A stretch of DNA of 64,000 nucleotides. Origin: Burkholderia sp. OK233 (lineage in GTDB: Bacteria > Pseudomonadota > Gammaproteobacteria > Burkholderiales > Burkholderiaceae). Below the pieces are notes generated by a model. It did no database searches. It was not told the origin of the DNA and saw nothing but the letters and a program-made list of their open reading frames with translations. Positions 16,597 to 24,182 of this stretch are shown in pieces; position 1 is the stretch's first letter, and the number at the start of each line of letters is the position of its first letter. A program made the position numbers and the translations under genes. Location of the stretch: positions 3,844,001 to 3,908,000 of the forward strand of contig NZ_OCSR01000002.1 of the NCBI RefSeq assembly GCF_900230185.1, written 5' to 3'.

Positions 16597-17160
16597 ATGC
16601 CGATCATCAACAGTCAAGTCAAACCGTTCAAGGCGCAGGCTTATCACAATGGCGACTTCCAGACCGTCACTGAAGAGAGCCTGAAGGGCAAGTGGTCGGT
16701 TTTCGTTTTCTACCCGGCTGACTTCACGTTTGTTTGCCCGACCGAACTGGGCGACCTGGCAGATCGTTACGCCGAATTCAAGAAGCTCGGCGTCGAAATC
16801 TACAGCGTGTCGACCGATACGCACTTCACGCACAAGGCATGGCACGACACGTCGGACACGATCCAGAAGATCAAGTACCCGATGATCGCTGACCCGACTC
16901 TGGCAATCTCGCGCAACTTCGACGTGCTGATCGAAGAAGAAGGCCTGGCACTGCGTGGCACGTTCGTGATCAACCCGGAAGGCGAGATCAAGCTGGCCGA
17001 AATTCACGACAACGGCATTGGCCGTGACGCCGGCGAACTGCTGCGCAAGGTTCAAGCTGCGCAATACATCGCTGCTCACCCGGGTGAAGTTTGCCCCGCC
17101 AAGTGGACGCCGGGCGCTGAAACGCTGACGCCGTCGCTCGACCTGATCGGCAAGATCTAA
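16597..17160 (+). CDS. ahpC: Alkyl hydroperoxide reductase subunit C (2-Cys peroxiredoxin)
   Basis: A 187-aa AhpC of full family length. The peroxidatic cysteine C47 is in DFTFVCPTELGDLADRY and the resolving cysteine is in HPGEVCPAKWTPG near the C-terminus. It reduces H2O2, organic peroxides and peroxynitrite in the cytoplasm, and is recharged by AhpF. AGAGGA upstream of ATG supports the start. ahpF follows 150 bases later on the same strand, with two strong hairpins between them. An OxyR-like site is upstream. Confidence 0.98.
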   Translation: MPIINSQVKPFKAQAYHNGDFQTVTEESLKGKWSVFVFYPADFTFVCPTELGDLADRYAEFKKLGVEIYSVSTDTHFTHKAWHDTSDTIQKIKYPMIADPTLAISRNFDVLIEEEGLALRGTFVINPEGEIKLAEIHDNGIGRDAGELLRKVQAAQYIAAHPGEVCPAKWTPGAETLTPSLDLIGKI

Positions 17161-17186
17161 GGTCTAAAAGCCTCTCGCAGTAAGCG

Positions 17187-17277
17187 CCGCACGGCGCATC
17201 GCCGTGCGGACCGCTTGATACAGCGGTTCGCACGTCCCCGGACTGCGCGCCTCCTACCCGGATGCGCGCAGTCCGGG
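17187..17277 (+). other. Two perfect hairpins between ahpC and ahpF
   Basis: Hairpin one has a 10-bp perfect stem and 3-base loop (17187-17209, arm CCGCACGGCG). Hairpin two has a 14-bp perfect stem and 13-base loop (17237-17277, arm CCCGGACTGCGCGC). Neither has a T-run, so they are unlikely to be full terminators. Transcript stabilisation or partial attenuation that yields more AhpC than AhpF is a plausible role. Confidence 0.65.
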
Positions 17278-17310
17278 ATCCAACACCCCTCGTCACGGAA
17301 TCGAATAGCC

Positions 17311-18903
17311 ATGCTGGACGCCAATCTCAAGACTCAGTTGAAATCCTACCTCGAAAAGGTTAGCAGGCCTATCGAGATCGTCGCCTCGCTCGACGACAGC
17401 GCGAAATCGCAAGAGCTGCTGGCATTGCTGAGCGATATCGCGACGTTGTCGGAACGCGTCACTGTGGTCGAACGTCGCGGCGACAGCGAACGCAAGCCGT
17501 CGTTTTCGATCGGCGAGCCGGGTAAGGAAACCGGTATCCGTTTCGCTGGCATTCCGATGGGGCATGAATTCACGTCGCTCGTCCTCGCGCTTTTGCAGGT
17601 CGGCGGCCATCCGGTCAAACTCGACGATGCGGTGATCGAACAGATCCGCAGTCTCGACGGCGACTATCAGTTCGAAACGTATTTTTCGCTGTCATGCCAG
17701 AACTGCCCGGAAGTTGTCCAGGCACTGAACGTGATGGCGCTGATCAACCCGCGCATCCGCCACGTGGCGATCGACGGCGCGTTGTTCCAGAACGAAGTCG
17801 AAGCGCGCCAGATCATGGCGGTACCGACCATGTTCATGAACGGCGAAGTGTTCGGCCAGGGCCGCAGCGGCGTGAAGGAAATCCTCGCGAAGCTCGACAC
17901 CAATGCCGGTGCGCGTGCGGCGAAGGAACTGGAAAAGAAGCCGGTGTTCGATACGCTGATCGTCGGCGGTGGCCCGGCGGGCGCGGCTGCGGCGATCTAC
18001 TCGGCGCGCAAGGGTATTGCGACGGGTGTCGTGGCGGAACGCTTCGGCGGGCAGGTGCTCGATACGCTGGCGATTGAGAACTTTGTCTCCGTAACGGAAA
18101 CCGAAGGACCGAAGTTTGCCACGGCGCTCGAACAGCACGTGAAGAGCTACGAAGTCGACATCATGGACGTGCAGCGCGCTGAAGCGCTGATCCCGGGCCG
18201 CATCAACGAAGTGCGTCTGGCGAACGGCGCGGTGTTGAAGGCGAAGACGATCATTCTGGCGACGGGCGCCCGCTGGCGCGAAATTAATGTGCCGGGCGAG
18301 CGCGAGTACCGTAACCACGGCGTTGCGTACTGCCCGCATTGCGATGGTCCGCTGTTCAAGGGCAAGCGCGTTGCGGTGATCGGCGGCGGTAATTCGGGCG
18401 TTGAAGCGGCGATCGATCTCGCGGGTATCGTCCGTGAAGTGACGCTGTTCGAATTCGGTGCGCAATTGCGTGCCGACGAAGTGCTGCAACGCAAGCTGCG
18501 CAGCCTCGCCAACGTGACGATCGTCACGCAGGCACAGACCACGGAAATCACCGGCGACGGCAAGAAGGTCAACGGTCTGGTCTACAAGGACTTGCGTTCG
18601 GGCGAAACGAAGAGCATCGAACTCGAAGGCGTCTTCGTGCAGATCGGCCTCGTGCCGAATACCGAATGGCTGAAGGGCACGGTCGAATTGTCGAAGCACG
18701 GCGAGATCGTCGTCGATGCACGCGGCGCAACGTCGGTGCCGGGCGTGTTCGCCGCCGGCGACGTGACCACGGTCCCGTTCAAGCAGATCGTGATTGCGGT
18801 GGGCGAGGGCGCGAAGGCATCGCTCTCCGCTTTCGATCATCTGATTCGCAGCAGCGATGTGGATGAAGTGGTGAGCGAAGCGGAAACTGAAGCGACAGTT
18901 TGA
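17311..18903 (+). CDS. ahpF: Alkyl hydroperoxide reductase subunit F
   Basis: A 530-aa flavoprotein disulfide reductase. The N-terminal double thioredoxin-fold domain has CQNC in FSLSCQNCPEVVQALN (about residues 128-131), which passes electrons to AhpC. The C-terminal part is thioredoxin-reductase-like, with FAD-binding GGGPAGAAAAIYSARKG, NADH-binding IGGGNSGVEAAIDLAG and active-site CPHC in VAYCPHCDGPLFKG. ATG 17311 (MLDANLKTQLKSYLEKV) is the normal AhpF beginning. It is co-oriented with ahpC and followed by a strong terminator. Confidence 0.97.
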   Translation: MLDANLKTQLKSYLEKVSRPIEIVASLDDSAKSQELLALLSDIATLSERVTVVERRGDSERKPSFSIGEPGKETGIRFAGIPMGHEFTSLVLALLQVGGHPVKLDDAVIEQIRSLDGDYQFETYFSLSCQNCPEVVQALNVMALINPRIRHVAIDGALFQNEVEARQIMAVPTMFMNGEVFGQGRSGVKEILAKLDTNAGARAAKELEKKPVFDTLIVGGGPAGAAAAIYSARKGIATGVVAERFGGQVLDTLAIENFVSVTETEGPKFATALEQHVKSYEVDIMDVQRAEALIPGRINEVRLANGAVLKAKTIILATGARWREINVPGEREYRNHGVAYCPHCDGPLFKGKRVAVIGGGNSGVEAAIDLAGIVREVTLFEFGAQLRADEVLQRKLRSLANVTIVTQAQTTEITGDGKKVNGLVYKDLRSGETKSIELEGVFVQIGLVPNTEWLKGTVELSKHGEIVVDARGATSVPGVFAAGDVTTVPFKQIVIAVGEGAKASLSAFDHLIRSSDVDEVVSEAETEATV

Positions 18904-18922
18904 TGGTGTTGTGTGAGTAGTG

Positions 18923-18949
18923 AACGGCGGCCTGCGGGCCGCCGTTTTT
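18923..18949 (+). terminator. Rho-independent terminator after ahpF
   Basis: The stem ACGGCGGCC/GGGCCGCCGT has a short loop and is followed by TTTTTG. It lies 20 bases beyond the ahpF stop. Confidence 0.9.
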
Positions 18950-19187
18950 GTTTGTGGTGGGATCAGGAGCGCTTTTGAGCGTGCTTTGTTTCGGCTGGGC
19001 GAGGGCTGGGGCAGCCGTCTGTCAGGATAATCTGACCGCGGCCCTGCGGAGAATCGCTTTTCTCAGAGGTCTTGAGAGTGTTGTGAGAAAAAGCTCAAAT
19101 TCCTATGCCATTTGACAGCATTATTTCGGAAACCGAACGACTTCGACAGACGTAGAATATTGAGCGATCCAAAGCCGTCGATTGTCT

Positions 19188-19775
19188 ATGCCGAAGTTTG
19201 AAGTACAAGTCTTTGAATCGCCCGAATATGCAACTCACCGCTTTCAACCCGTTGTTCACCTTGGGACGACGTGGGACCTGAGTCATCTCGATTCTTTTGC
19301 CTTTAAATGCGACCTTGGTCTGGGTTGCGCGATGACCGTGCTCGTGATGTTCTCGTGCCATTGCTTTTCCCGCAGCTTTGCTCGGGACGGACGAGCGCGC
19401 GCTGAAATTCCGAGCGTCGAGATTTACGACGACGGTCGCGAGCAACGAGTTCTCGATCCGGTCCGCTATGAGGTGTCGAAGCACCTGCTGCGGGATTTGG
19501 TTATGACGATTGGTGAGCGCCCAATTGTCGTCGCCGACGAGAAGCAGCCGAACTTCATGACGCTGCAAAAAACGAATGCCGATGGCACCTCGTCGCTATA
19601 CGCCGTGTTCTTTGAAGTGGAGAAGGATAGGGCAAGAAAGCAGCGTCTGATTCTACGAGTTCAGTCTGCCTATCTTCTTGAGAAAGAACTGACGAAGCGT
19701 CAGCGGCAAGCGAAAAAGGTCGCATTCAGAACCCTGCTGCGGGCAACTTATGAGGGGCGCAAGATTCGTCCCTAG
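19188..19775 (+). CDS. Hypothetical protein, AT-richer than neighbours
   Basis: A 195-aa protein of no family I recognise. It has a hydrophobic stretch DLGLGCAMTVLVMFSCHCFSRSF (about residues 44-65) followed by a charged C-terminal half, ending in a very basic helix (YLLEKELTKRQRQAKKVAFRTLLRATYEGRKIRP). A DDGREQRVLDPVRYEVSKHLLRDLV segment precedes a beta-rich SLYAVFFEVEK region. The gene and its roughly 200-bp upstream region have lower GC and mixed codon use compared with the flanks, suggesting recent acquisition. ATG 19188 has no clear ribosome site; TTG 19182 is an alternative. It converges on a small-RNA locus. Confidence 0.6.
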   Translation: MPKFEVQVFESPEYATHRFQPVVHLGTTWDLSHLDSFAFKCDLGLGCAMTVLVMFSCHCFSRSFARDGRARAEIPSVEIYDDGREQRVLDPVRYEVSKHLLRDLVMTIGERPIVVADEKQPNFMTLQKTNADGTSSLYAVFFEVEKDRARKQRLILRVQSAYLLEKELTKRQRQAKKVAFRTLLRATYEGRKIRP

Positions 19776-19789
19776 CCGCGATGGCGAGC

Positions 19790-19929
19790 CACAAAAACCA
19801 ACGGCTGCCTTTCGGCAGCCGTCGCATGCGGGACTCTCTATTCACCTTGCGGCGAAATTTCCACTCCAGGTGGAACCCGGTGACCCGGGCGGCGCTACGT
19901 TTTTCACACCCGCTCGTACGTAGTTTTGA
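19790..19929 (-). ncRNA. Probable small RNA, about 140 nt, unidentified
   Basis: A near-perfect sigma-70 promoter (TTGACC, 17-base spacer, TATAAT) on the reverse strand would start a transcript near 19929. It would end at a strong terminator hairpin with an interrupted T-run near 19791. The RNA contains local hairpins: CTACG/CGTAG near its 5' end, and TTCCAC/GTGGAA in the middle. No coding gene follows downstream on that strand, since the adjacent gene is convergent. I do not match it to 6S, SRP, tmRNA or a known riboswitch. A 21-codon GTG-started frame inside it is possible but weak. Confidence 0.6.
19791..19822 (-). terminator. Terminator of the small RNA (possibly shared with the convergent gene)
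   Basis: The 9-bp stem ACGGCTGCC/GGCAGCCGT has a 4-base loop. On the reverse strand it is followed by TTGGTTTTTG. It lies about 25 bases after the stop of the convergent hypothetical gene, so it may block read-through both ways. Confidence 0.75.
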
Positions 19930-19935
19930 GCCCTG

Positions 19936-19964
19936 ATTATATGAATTTGACTCGCCGCGGTCAA
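19936..19964 (-). promoter_or_regulatory. Sigma-70 promoter of the small RNA
   Basis: On the reverse strand, -35 TTGACC (19964-19959), a spacer of exactly 17 bases, and -10 TATAAT (19941-19936). This is unusually close to consensus for a GC-rich genome, where such promoters usually serve stable RNAs. Confidence 0.8.
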
Positions 19965-20257
19965 GCAGCTGACGGCAGCGATGCGCTGCGGCAGGCAGAG
20001 CGCCAGCTCGAGACGCAGCCAGCGGATAGGGTTTGTCCTGCCCCAAACACCCGTTTCATTCACCCGCTCTACGCCCACCCCGAATGCCCCATCAACGGCC
20101 CCTTCGTTTGGAGCCTCCCGTCTAGCCCAATTCCTTGGCTATCCTGCCCGTCAGGCCATATAAATCTGGGAGTCGGGCACGGTCCCGCCGACATGCGTAC
20201 TGGCTCGCAAGCGCACAGCTGGCCGATACCAGGCGACATAAAACAAGGAGGGAGACA

Positions 20258-21412
20258 ATGGCAACATCGCAAGCGGCCCCCACTCGGTGGGTCGACAGCA
20301 AGCGCTATTTGTGGCTGCTGGGCGCACTCACCATCACCTTGCCGCTGCATGCGGCCAATCTGGCGTTGCAGAGTGGCTGGCATATTTTCTGGTGGTTCGG
20401 GCCGATTTTCGTGTTTGGCATTATCCCGGTTCTCGACTATCTGATCGGTGACGATCCGAGCAATCCGCCCGAGGAGGTCGTTTCCACGCTCGAACGTGAG
20501 CGCTATTACCGCCGCGTGGTCTATCTGGCCACCTTCATCGAATACGTGTCGTTCTTCGGCGCGCTGTGGATTGTCGGCACGCACGCTCTGAGGTGGTACG
20601 ACTATCTGGGTTTTGCGCTCTCGCTGGGCGCAGCGACTGGCGTATCGATCAATACCGCGCACGAACTCGGTCACAAGACGGATGGTTTCGAACGATGGCT
20701 CGCCAGGATTACGCTGGCGCCGGTCGCCTACGGCCATTTCTTCGTCGAACGCAATCGTGGACACCACGTGCGCGTAGCGACGCCGCCCGATCCGGCGAGC
20801 GCGCGCTATGGCGAATCATTCTGGCGGTTTCTGCCTCGCACGGTTTTCGGCAGTATCGCGTCGGCCTGGCGCCTCGAGAAGCATCGGCTCGAACGTCTTG
20901 GCAAATCGCCCTGGACATGGCGCAATGAAGTCCTGCACTCGTGGGCCATGACCGTCGTGCTGTGGGGAGCGATGATCGCGCTGTTCGGCAAAGCGGTGAT
21001 TCCGTTTCTGCTGATTCAGGCAGCCTACGGGGCCTCGCTGCTAGAAGTTGTAAACTATCTTGAGCACTACGGGCTCGGCCGCAAGCAACTCGCGAGCGGC
21101 CGTTACGAGCGCTGCCAGCCGCAGCACTCATGGAACAGCAATCGTATCGTGACGAATCTGTTTCTATATCAACTGCAGCGTCATGCCGATCACCATGCGA
21201 ATCCGACGCGCTCTTACCAGGCGCTGCGTCATTTCGACGGCGCACCGCAATTGCCCTCCGGTTACGCGACGATGATCATGCTCGCGTATGTGCCACCGCT
21301 GTGGTTTCGCGTGATGAACCCGCGGGTGGTCGCGCATTATCAAGGCAATATGGCGCAGTCGAATATCCGCCCGGCCATTCGTGAGCGTGTGTTGGCGCAG
21401 TTTGCCGGCTAA
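20258..21412 (+). CDS. alkB: Alkane 1-monooxygenase (AlkB family), with altered histidine box 2
   Basis: A 384-aa integral-membrane di-iron hydroxylase that would oxidise the terminal carbon of alkanes, with rubredoxin as electron donor. Histidine boxes: HELGHK (box 1), VERNRGHH (box 2), LQRHADHHA (box 3), plus the NYLEHYGL motif. In AlkB, box 2 is normally EHNRGHH; here the first His is Arg (codon CGC, one base from CAC), and the following ATPEDP is ATPPDP. Six membrane segments are expected. GGAGGGAG before ATG gives a strong start. A terminator follows. No rubredoxin gene is adjacent. Activity is uncertain because a metal ligand is changed. Confidence 0.88.
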   Translation: MATSQAAPTRWVDSKRYLWLLGALTITLPLHAANLALQSGWHIFWWFGPIFVFGIIPVLDYLIGDDPSNPPEEVVSTLERERYYRRVVYLATFIEYVSFFGALWIVGTHALRWYDYLGFALSLGAATGVSINTAHELGHKTDGFERWLARITLAPVAYGHFFVERNRGHHVRVATPPDPASARYGESFWRFLPRTVFGSIASAWRLEKHRLERLGKSPWTWRNEVLHSWAMTVVLWGAMIALFGKAVIPFLLIQAAYGASLLEVVNYLEHYGLGRKQLASGRYERCQPQHSWNSNRIVTNLFLYQLQRHADHHANPTRSYQALRHFDGAPQLPSGYATMIMLAYVPPLWFRVMNPRVVAHYQGNMAQSNIRPAIRERVLAQFAG

Positions 21413-21436
21413 CGTGGATTGCTTCTTGCAAAGAGG

Positions 21437-21468
21437 AAGCCGCCAGGGCAACGCCGGGCGGCTTTTTT
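21437..21468 (+). terminator. Terminator after alkB
   Basis: The stem AAGCCGCC/GGCGGCTT encloses a loop with further pairing and is followed by a TTTTTT run. It is 24 bases beyond the alkB stop. Confidence 0.9.
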
Positions 21469-21499
21469 ATCGTGCTTGTCGGGGACCAGCGGTGCAGTC

Positions 21500-21913
21500 T
21501 TAACGCCGGTCGATTGAATACTTGCCGGCCCCGGTTACGCACAACAACAGCAGTGCGCCCATGATGCTGATGTTCTTGTAGAAGTGGATCATGTTGTCGT
21601 ACTGCATCGCACCCGTCATGTTCCAGTAGTGATGACCGATGATCGCCGTGCCGAGCGTATAGATCGCCAGCAGCAGCGCAAGCGGCCGCGTATAGAAGCC
21701 CACCACCAGCGCAATGCCCACCACTAACTCCATCACGACGGCGATGACCGCCGACAACTCCGGCGCAGGCGCGCCGGTCGACGTCATATAAGCGACGGTG
21801 CCGGAAAAGCCGGTCAGCTTCGACCAGCCGAACATCACGAACAGCACCATCAACAGGATGCGGGCGACGAGAATGACCGTGTCTTTCTGGTTTTCAAATA
21901 GCGTATAGCGCAT
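21500..21913 (-). CDS. DoxX family membrane protein
   Basis: A 137-aa protein with four predicted membrane helices. DoxX signatures are ARILLMVLFVMFGWSKLTGFSGTVAYM at the N-terminus and MELVVGIALVVGFYTRPLALLLAIYTLGTAIIGHHYW in the middle. Members of this family act in the inner membrane and are linked with quinone-dependent or oxidative-stress functions; the precise role here is unknown. It is co-oriented with the pirin gene 95 bases upstream and may be transcribed with it. Confidence 0.88.
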   Translation of the reverse strand: MRYTLFENQKDTVILVARILLMVLFVMFGWSKLTGFSGTVAYMTSTGAPAPELSAVIAVVMELVVGIALVVGFYTRPLALLLAIYTLGTAIIGHHYWNMTGAMQYDNMIHFYKNISIMGALLLLCVTGAGKYSIDRR

Positions 21914-22008
21914 GATTTTTCTCTGTAGGTAAGGGACGGTGCGGCTCGCCGCAAACTTCGCGGCGAGCCACGCTTAAGCCGCCAGATCTATCGACAGCAT
22001 TGAGCCGC

Positions 22009-22734
22009 TTAAGCCCACAACTCCGATACTTCATTGTTACGCAGATCGAACACCAACACCTCCGCGTCGTGACCTTGCGTGAAGGTCAGGGCTTCTTCGT
22101 CGCGGACCCGCGCGCCGTCGCCTTCGCCAAGTTCGACGCCGTTCACCGTCACGCTGCCACGCGCCACGTGGATATAAGCATAGCGATTACTGGCCAGTTC
22201 GAGGCGCGCAGTTTCGTCACCGTCGAAAAGACCGGCATAGACCCGCGCATCCTGTTGCAGCACCAGCGAGTCGTTCGCACCGTCCGGCGACATCACTAGG
22301 CGCAGCGCACCGCGCTTCTCGTCCGCGCCAAAGCGCCGTTGCTGATAGCGCGGCGTGGTGCCTTTCTGCGCCGGCGCAATCCAGATTTGCATGAAGTGCA
22401 CCGGGTCGGTCTTCGAATGGTTGTATTCGCTATGTGCAACGCCGGTTCCCGCGCTCATCAACTGGATGTCGCCAGGCACGATCACCGAGCCGGTGCCCAT
22501 TGTGTCCTTATGTTCCAGCGCGCCTTCCAGCACGTACGAAAAGATTTCCATGTCGCGGTGCGGGTGCTTGCCGAAACCTTGTGCCGGTGCGACGCGGTCG
22601 TCGTTGATCACGAGCAGGTCGGAGAAGCCGTTCTGCTTCGGATCGTGATAGTTCGCGAAGGAAAACGTATGACGCGAGCTAAGCCAGCCGTGCTCCGCGC
22701 GGCCGCGTTGATTGGCGTGTCTGATATCGAGCAT
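22009..22734 (-). CDS. Pirin family protein (quercetinase-like bicupin)
   Basis: A 241-aa bicupin. The metal site is visible as GFGKHPHRDMEIFSYVLEGALEHKDTMG (HxH...E pattern) with a further His in GTGVAHSEYNHSK. The beginning MLDIRHANQRGRAEHGWLSSRHTFSFANYHDP is the characteristic YhhW-type start. Related proteins cleave quercetin or act as redox sensors. GGAG 7 bases before the ATG at 22734 fixes the start. The divergent LysR gene 135 bases away probably controls this gene and the DoxX gene, a frequent pairing in Burkholderia (from memory). Confidence 0.92.
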   Translation of the reverse strand: MLDIRHANQRGRAEHGWLSSRHTFSFANYHDPKQNGFSDLLVINDDRVAPAQGFGKHPHRDMEIFSYVLEGALEHKDTMGTGSVIVPGDIQLMSAGTGVAHSEYNHSKTDPVHFMQIWIAPAQKGTTPRYQQRRFGADEKRGALRLVMSPDGANDSLVLQQDARVYAGLFDGDETARLELASNRYAYIHVARGSVTVNGVELGEGDGARVRDEEALTFTQGHDAEVLVFDLRNNEVSELWA

Positions 22735-22869
22735 CGTATTTCTCCTTGTTTCTGGTTGTGCGATCCGGCCAGATGTTGGCCGCGATCCATGAATGACAGT
22801 GTAGGTCAATCAGAATGGCTATAATCGGATGTAAACAGGAAACACTGTCTCCATGAGGTGGACAATACG

Positions 22870-23760
22870 ATGCAACTCGATGATATGCGGATCTTCGTCG
22901 CCACGGTCGACGCCCATAACTTCACCGCCGCGGCAAAGCGGCTGGCGTTGTCGAAGCAGTTCGTCAGCCGGCGCGTGATGGCGCTGGAAGAGGCGCTTGG
23001 CGTGCAACTGCTGATTCGCAATACGCGCAAGCTGGCCGTGACCGAACTCGGTCAGGAGTTCTACGAGCGTGCGCGGCGCATTCTCGGTGAGGTGGAAGAC
23101 GCCGAGCAGGCGATGTCGCTGCGCCGCGCCGGGCCGCGCGGGCTGCTGCGGGTTAGTGCGCCGATGTCGTTCGGGATGATGCATCTGTCGCCGTTGGTGG
23201 CGAGCTTCCTGCGCGAGCATGGCGATGTGCGCTTCGATATGGAGTTAAGCGATCGCACCGTCGACGTGGTGGGCGAGGGGTTCGATATGGCGATCCGGAT
23301 CGGCACGTTGCCGGATTCCACTTTGATTGCGCAGAAGCTTGTGGATGTCAGGATGGTGGTGTGCTGTAGTCCTGGGTATGTGCGGAGGCGGGGGGCGCCG
23401 GTTGTGCCTGGCGATCTTGCTCGGCATTCATGTCTGTTGTATGGGCATGGTGGGGTTGTGAGTTGGGATTTTGTTGTTGATGGGGTATCGAAGGGGGTTG
23501 AGGTGAATGGGCCGCTTCGGGCTAATAATGGGGAATTAATTCGCGATGCGGCTGTGGCTGGGTTGGGGATTGTTCGGCTTCCTGATTTTATTGTTGCTGA
23601 TGCGGTTCAAGGTGGTCAGCTGGTGACCGTGTTGGAGGAGTTCTTGCCTACGGCGGCTACTGTCTATGCCGTCTATCCGCAGCATCGGCAGAGCTCCGTC
23701 ACTATTGGGGTTTTTGTTGGGTTTTTGCGGGAGCAATTGAGGAAGAGGTTGAAAGTTTGA
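22870..23760 (+). CDS. LysR-family transcriptional regulator
   Basis: A 296-aa LysR protein. The N-terminal HTH is MQLDDMRIFVATVDAHNFTAAAKRLALSKQFVSRRVMALEEALGVQLLIRNTRKLAVTELG, and the effector domain begins near residue 90 (GLLRVSAPMSFGMMHLSPLVASFLREHGDVRF). ATG 22870 has GAGG upstream; a GTG at 22858 is the alternative. It is divergent from pirin and doxX, which it probably regulates. From about 23340 the coding sequence turns GT-rich with T-ending codons, unlike the GC3-rich first half; the frame stays intact. Confidence 0.92.
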   Translation: MQLDDMRIFVATVDAHNFTAAAKRLALSKQFVSRRVMALEEALGVQLLIRNTRKLAVTELGQEFYERARRILGEVEDAEQAMSLRRAGPRGLLRVSAPMSFGMMHLSPLVASFLREHGDVRFDMELSDRTVDVVGEGFDMAIRIGTLPDSTLIAQKLVDVRMVVCCSPGYVRRRGAPVVPGDLARHSCLLYGHGGVVSWDFVVDGVSKGVEVNGPLRANNGELIRDAAVAGLGIVRLPDFIVADAVQGGQLVTVLEEFLPTAATVYAVYPQHRQSSVTIGVFVGFLREQLRKRLKV

Positions 23761-23861
23761 TGTTTTTGCCTGTGCGGCGCGTGCTCGTCTGTGTGCCTGG
23801 GGTGTTGGCCTTTCCTTGAATTGTTAGTGGTCTATTAGCGTTGCCCCTGTGCGGGGCGGCA

Positions 23862-23896
23862 CCTACTTTTCTTTGCCGGCTGCAAAGAAAAGTAGG
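23862..23896. repeat. Intergenic inverted-repeat element
   Basis: The 15-bp arms CCTACTTTTCTTTGC and their exact reverse complement flank a 5-base loop. They sit in a 422-bp gene-free stretch (23761-24182) that starts with a GCCCCTGTGCGGGGC hairpin. I recall this kind of A/T-rich-core inverted repeat, followed by AAAAGAAAGCAGC, as a recurrent intergenic element in Burkholderia and Paraburkholderia; that recall needs a database check. The rest of the gap (23897-24182) shows no gene. Confidence 0.7.
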
Positions 23897-24182
23897 CAAA
23901 AGAAAGCAGCTCAAACCGCTACTGCTAAGCGGGTCCCGTGGTCTGCCACGGGTAGTGGTGCATCTGGAATCTGCGTTCGTGCACCTGCATACGCCAGTGA
24001 CAAGGGCGTCATTCTTCCGGCGGCGCTGCGCGCGCCGAAGAGCACTTCTAAAACCGCCCGCCACGTTTCAGTCTTCGACTTCGCCAGTTCAGCGACATTT
24101 CGCGCAGCAGCGGCGGACTTTGTCGCGGCAGACAAATCGCCATCCGTCATCCGTCATCCGCCGCTTGCGGGCTTGCTGCTGC

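Noticed and set aside
16597..18903. Whether ahpC-ahpF lie on a mobile element
   Set aside because: No transposase, integrase, tRNA or flanking repeats are seen there, and composition matches the surroundings.
19842..19905. 21-codon GTG-started frame inside the small RNA
   Set aside because: The ribosome site is poor and the frame has no likeness to known leader peptides. It is kept only as a remark under the RNA entry.
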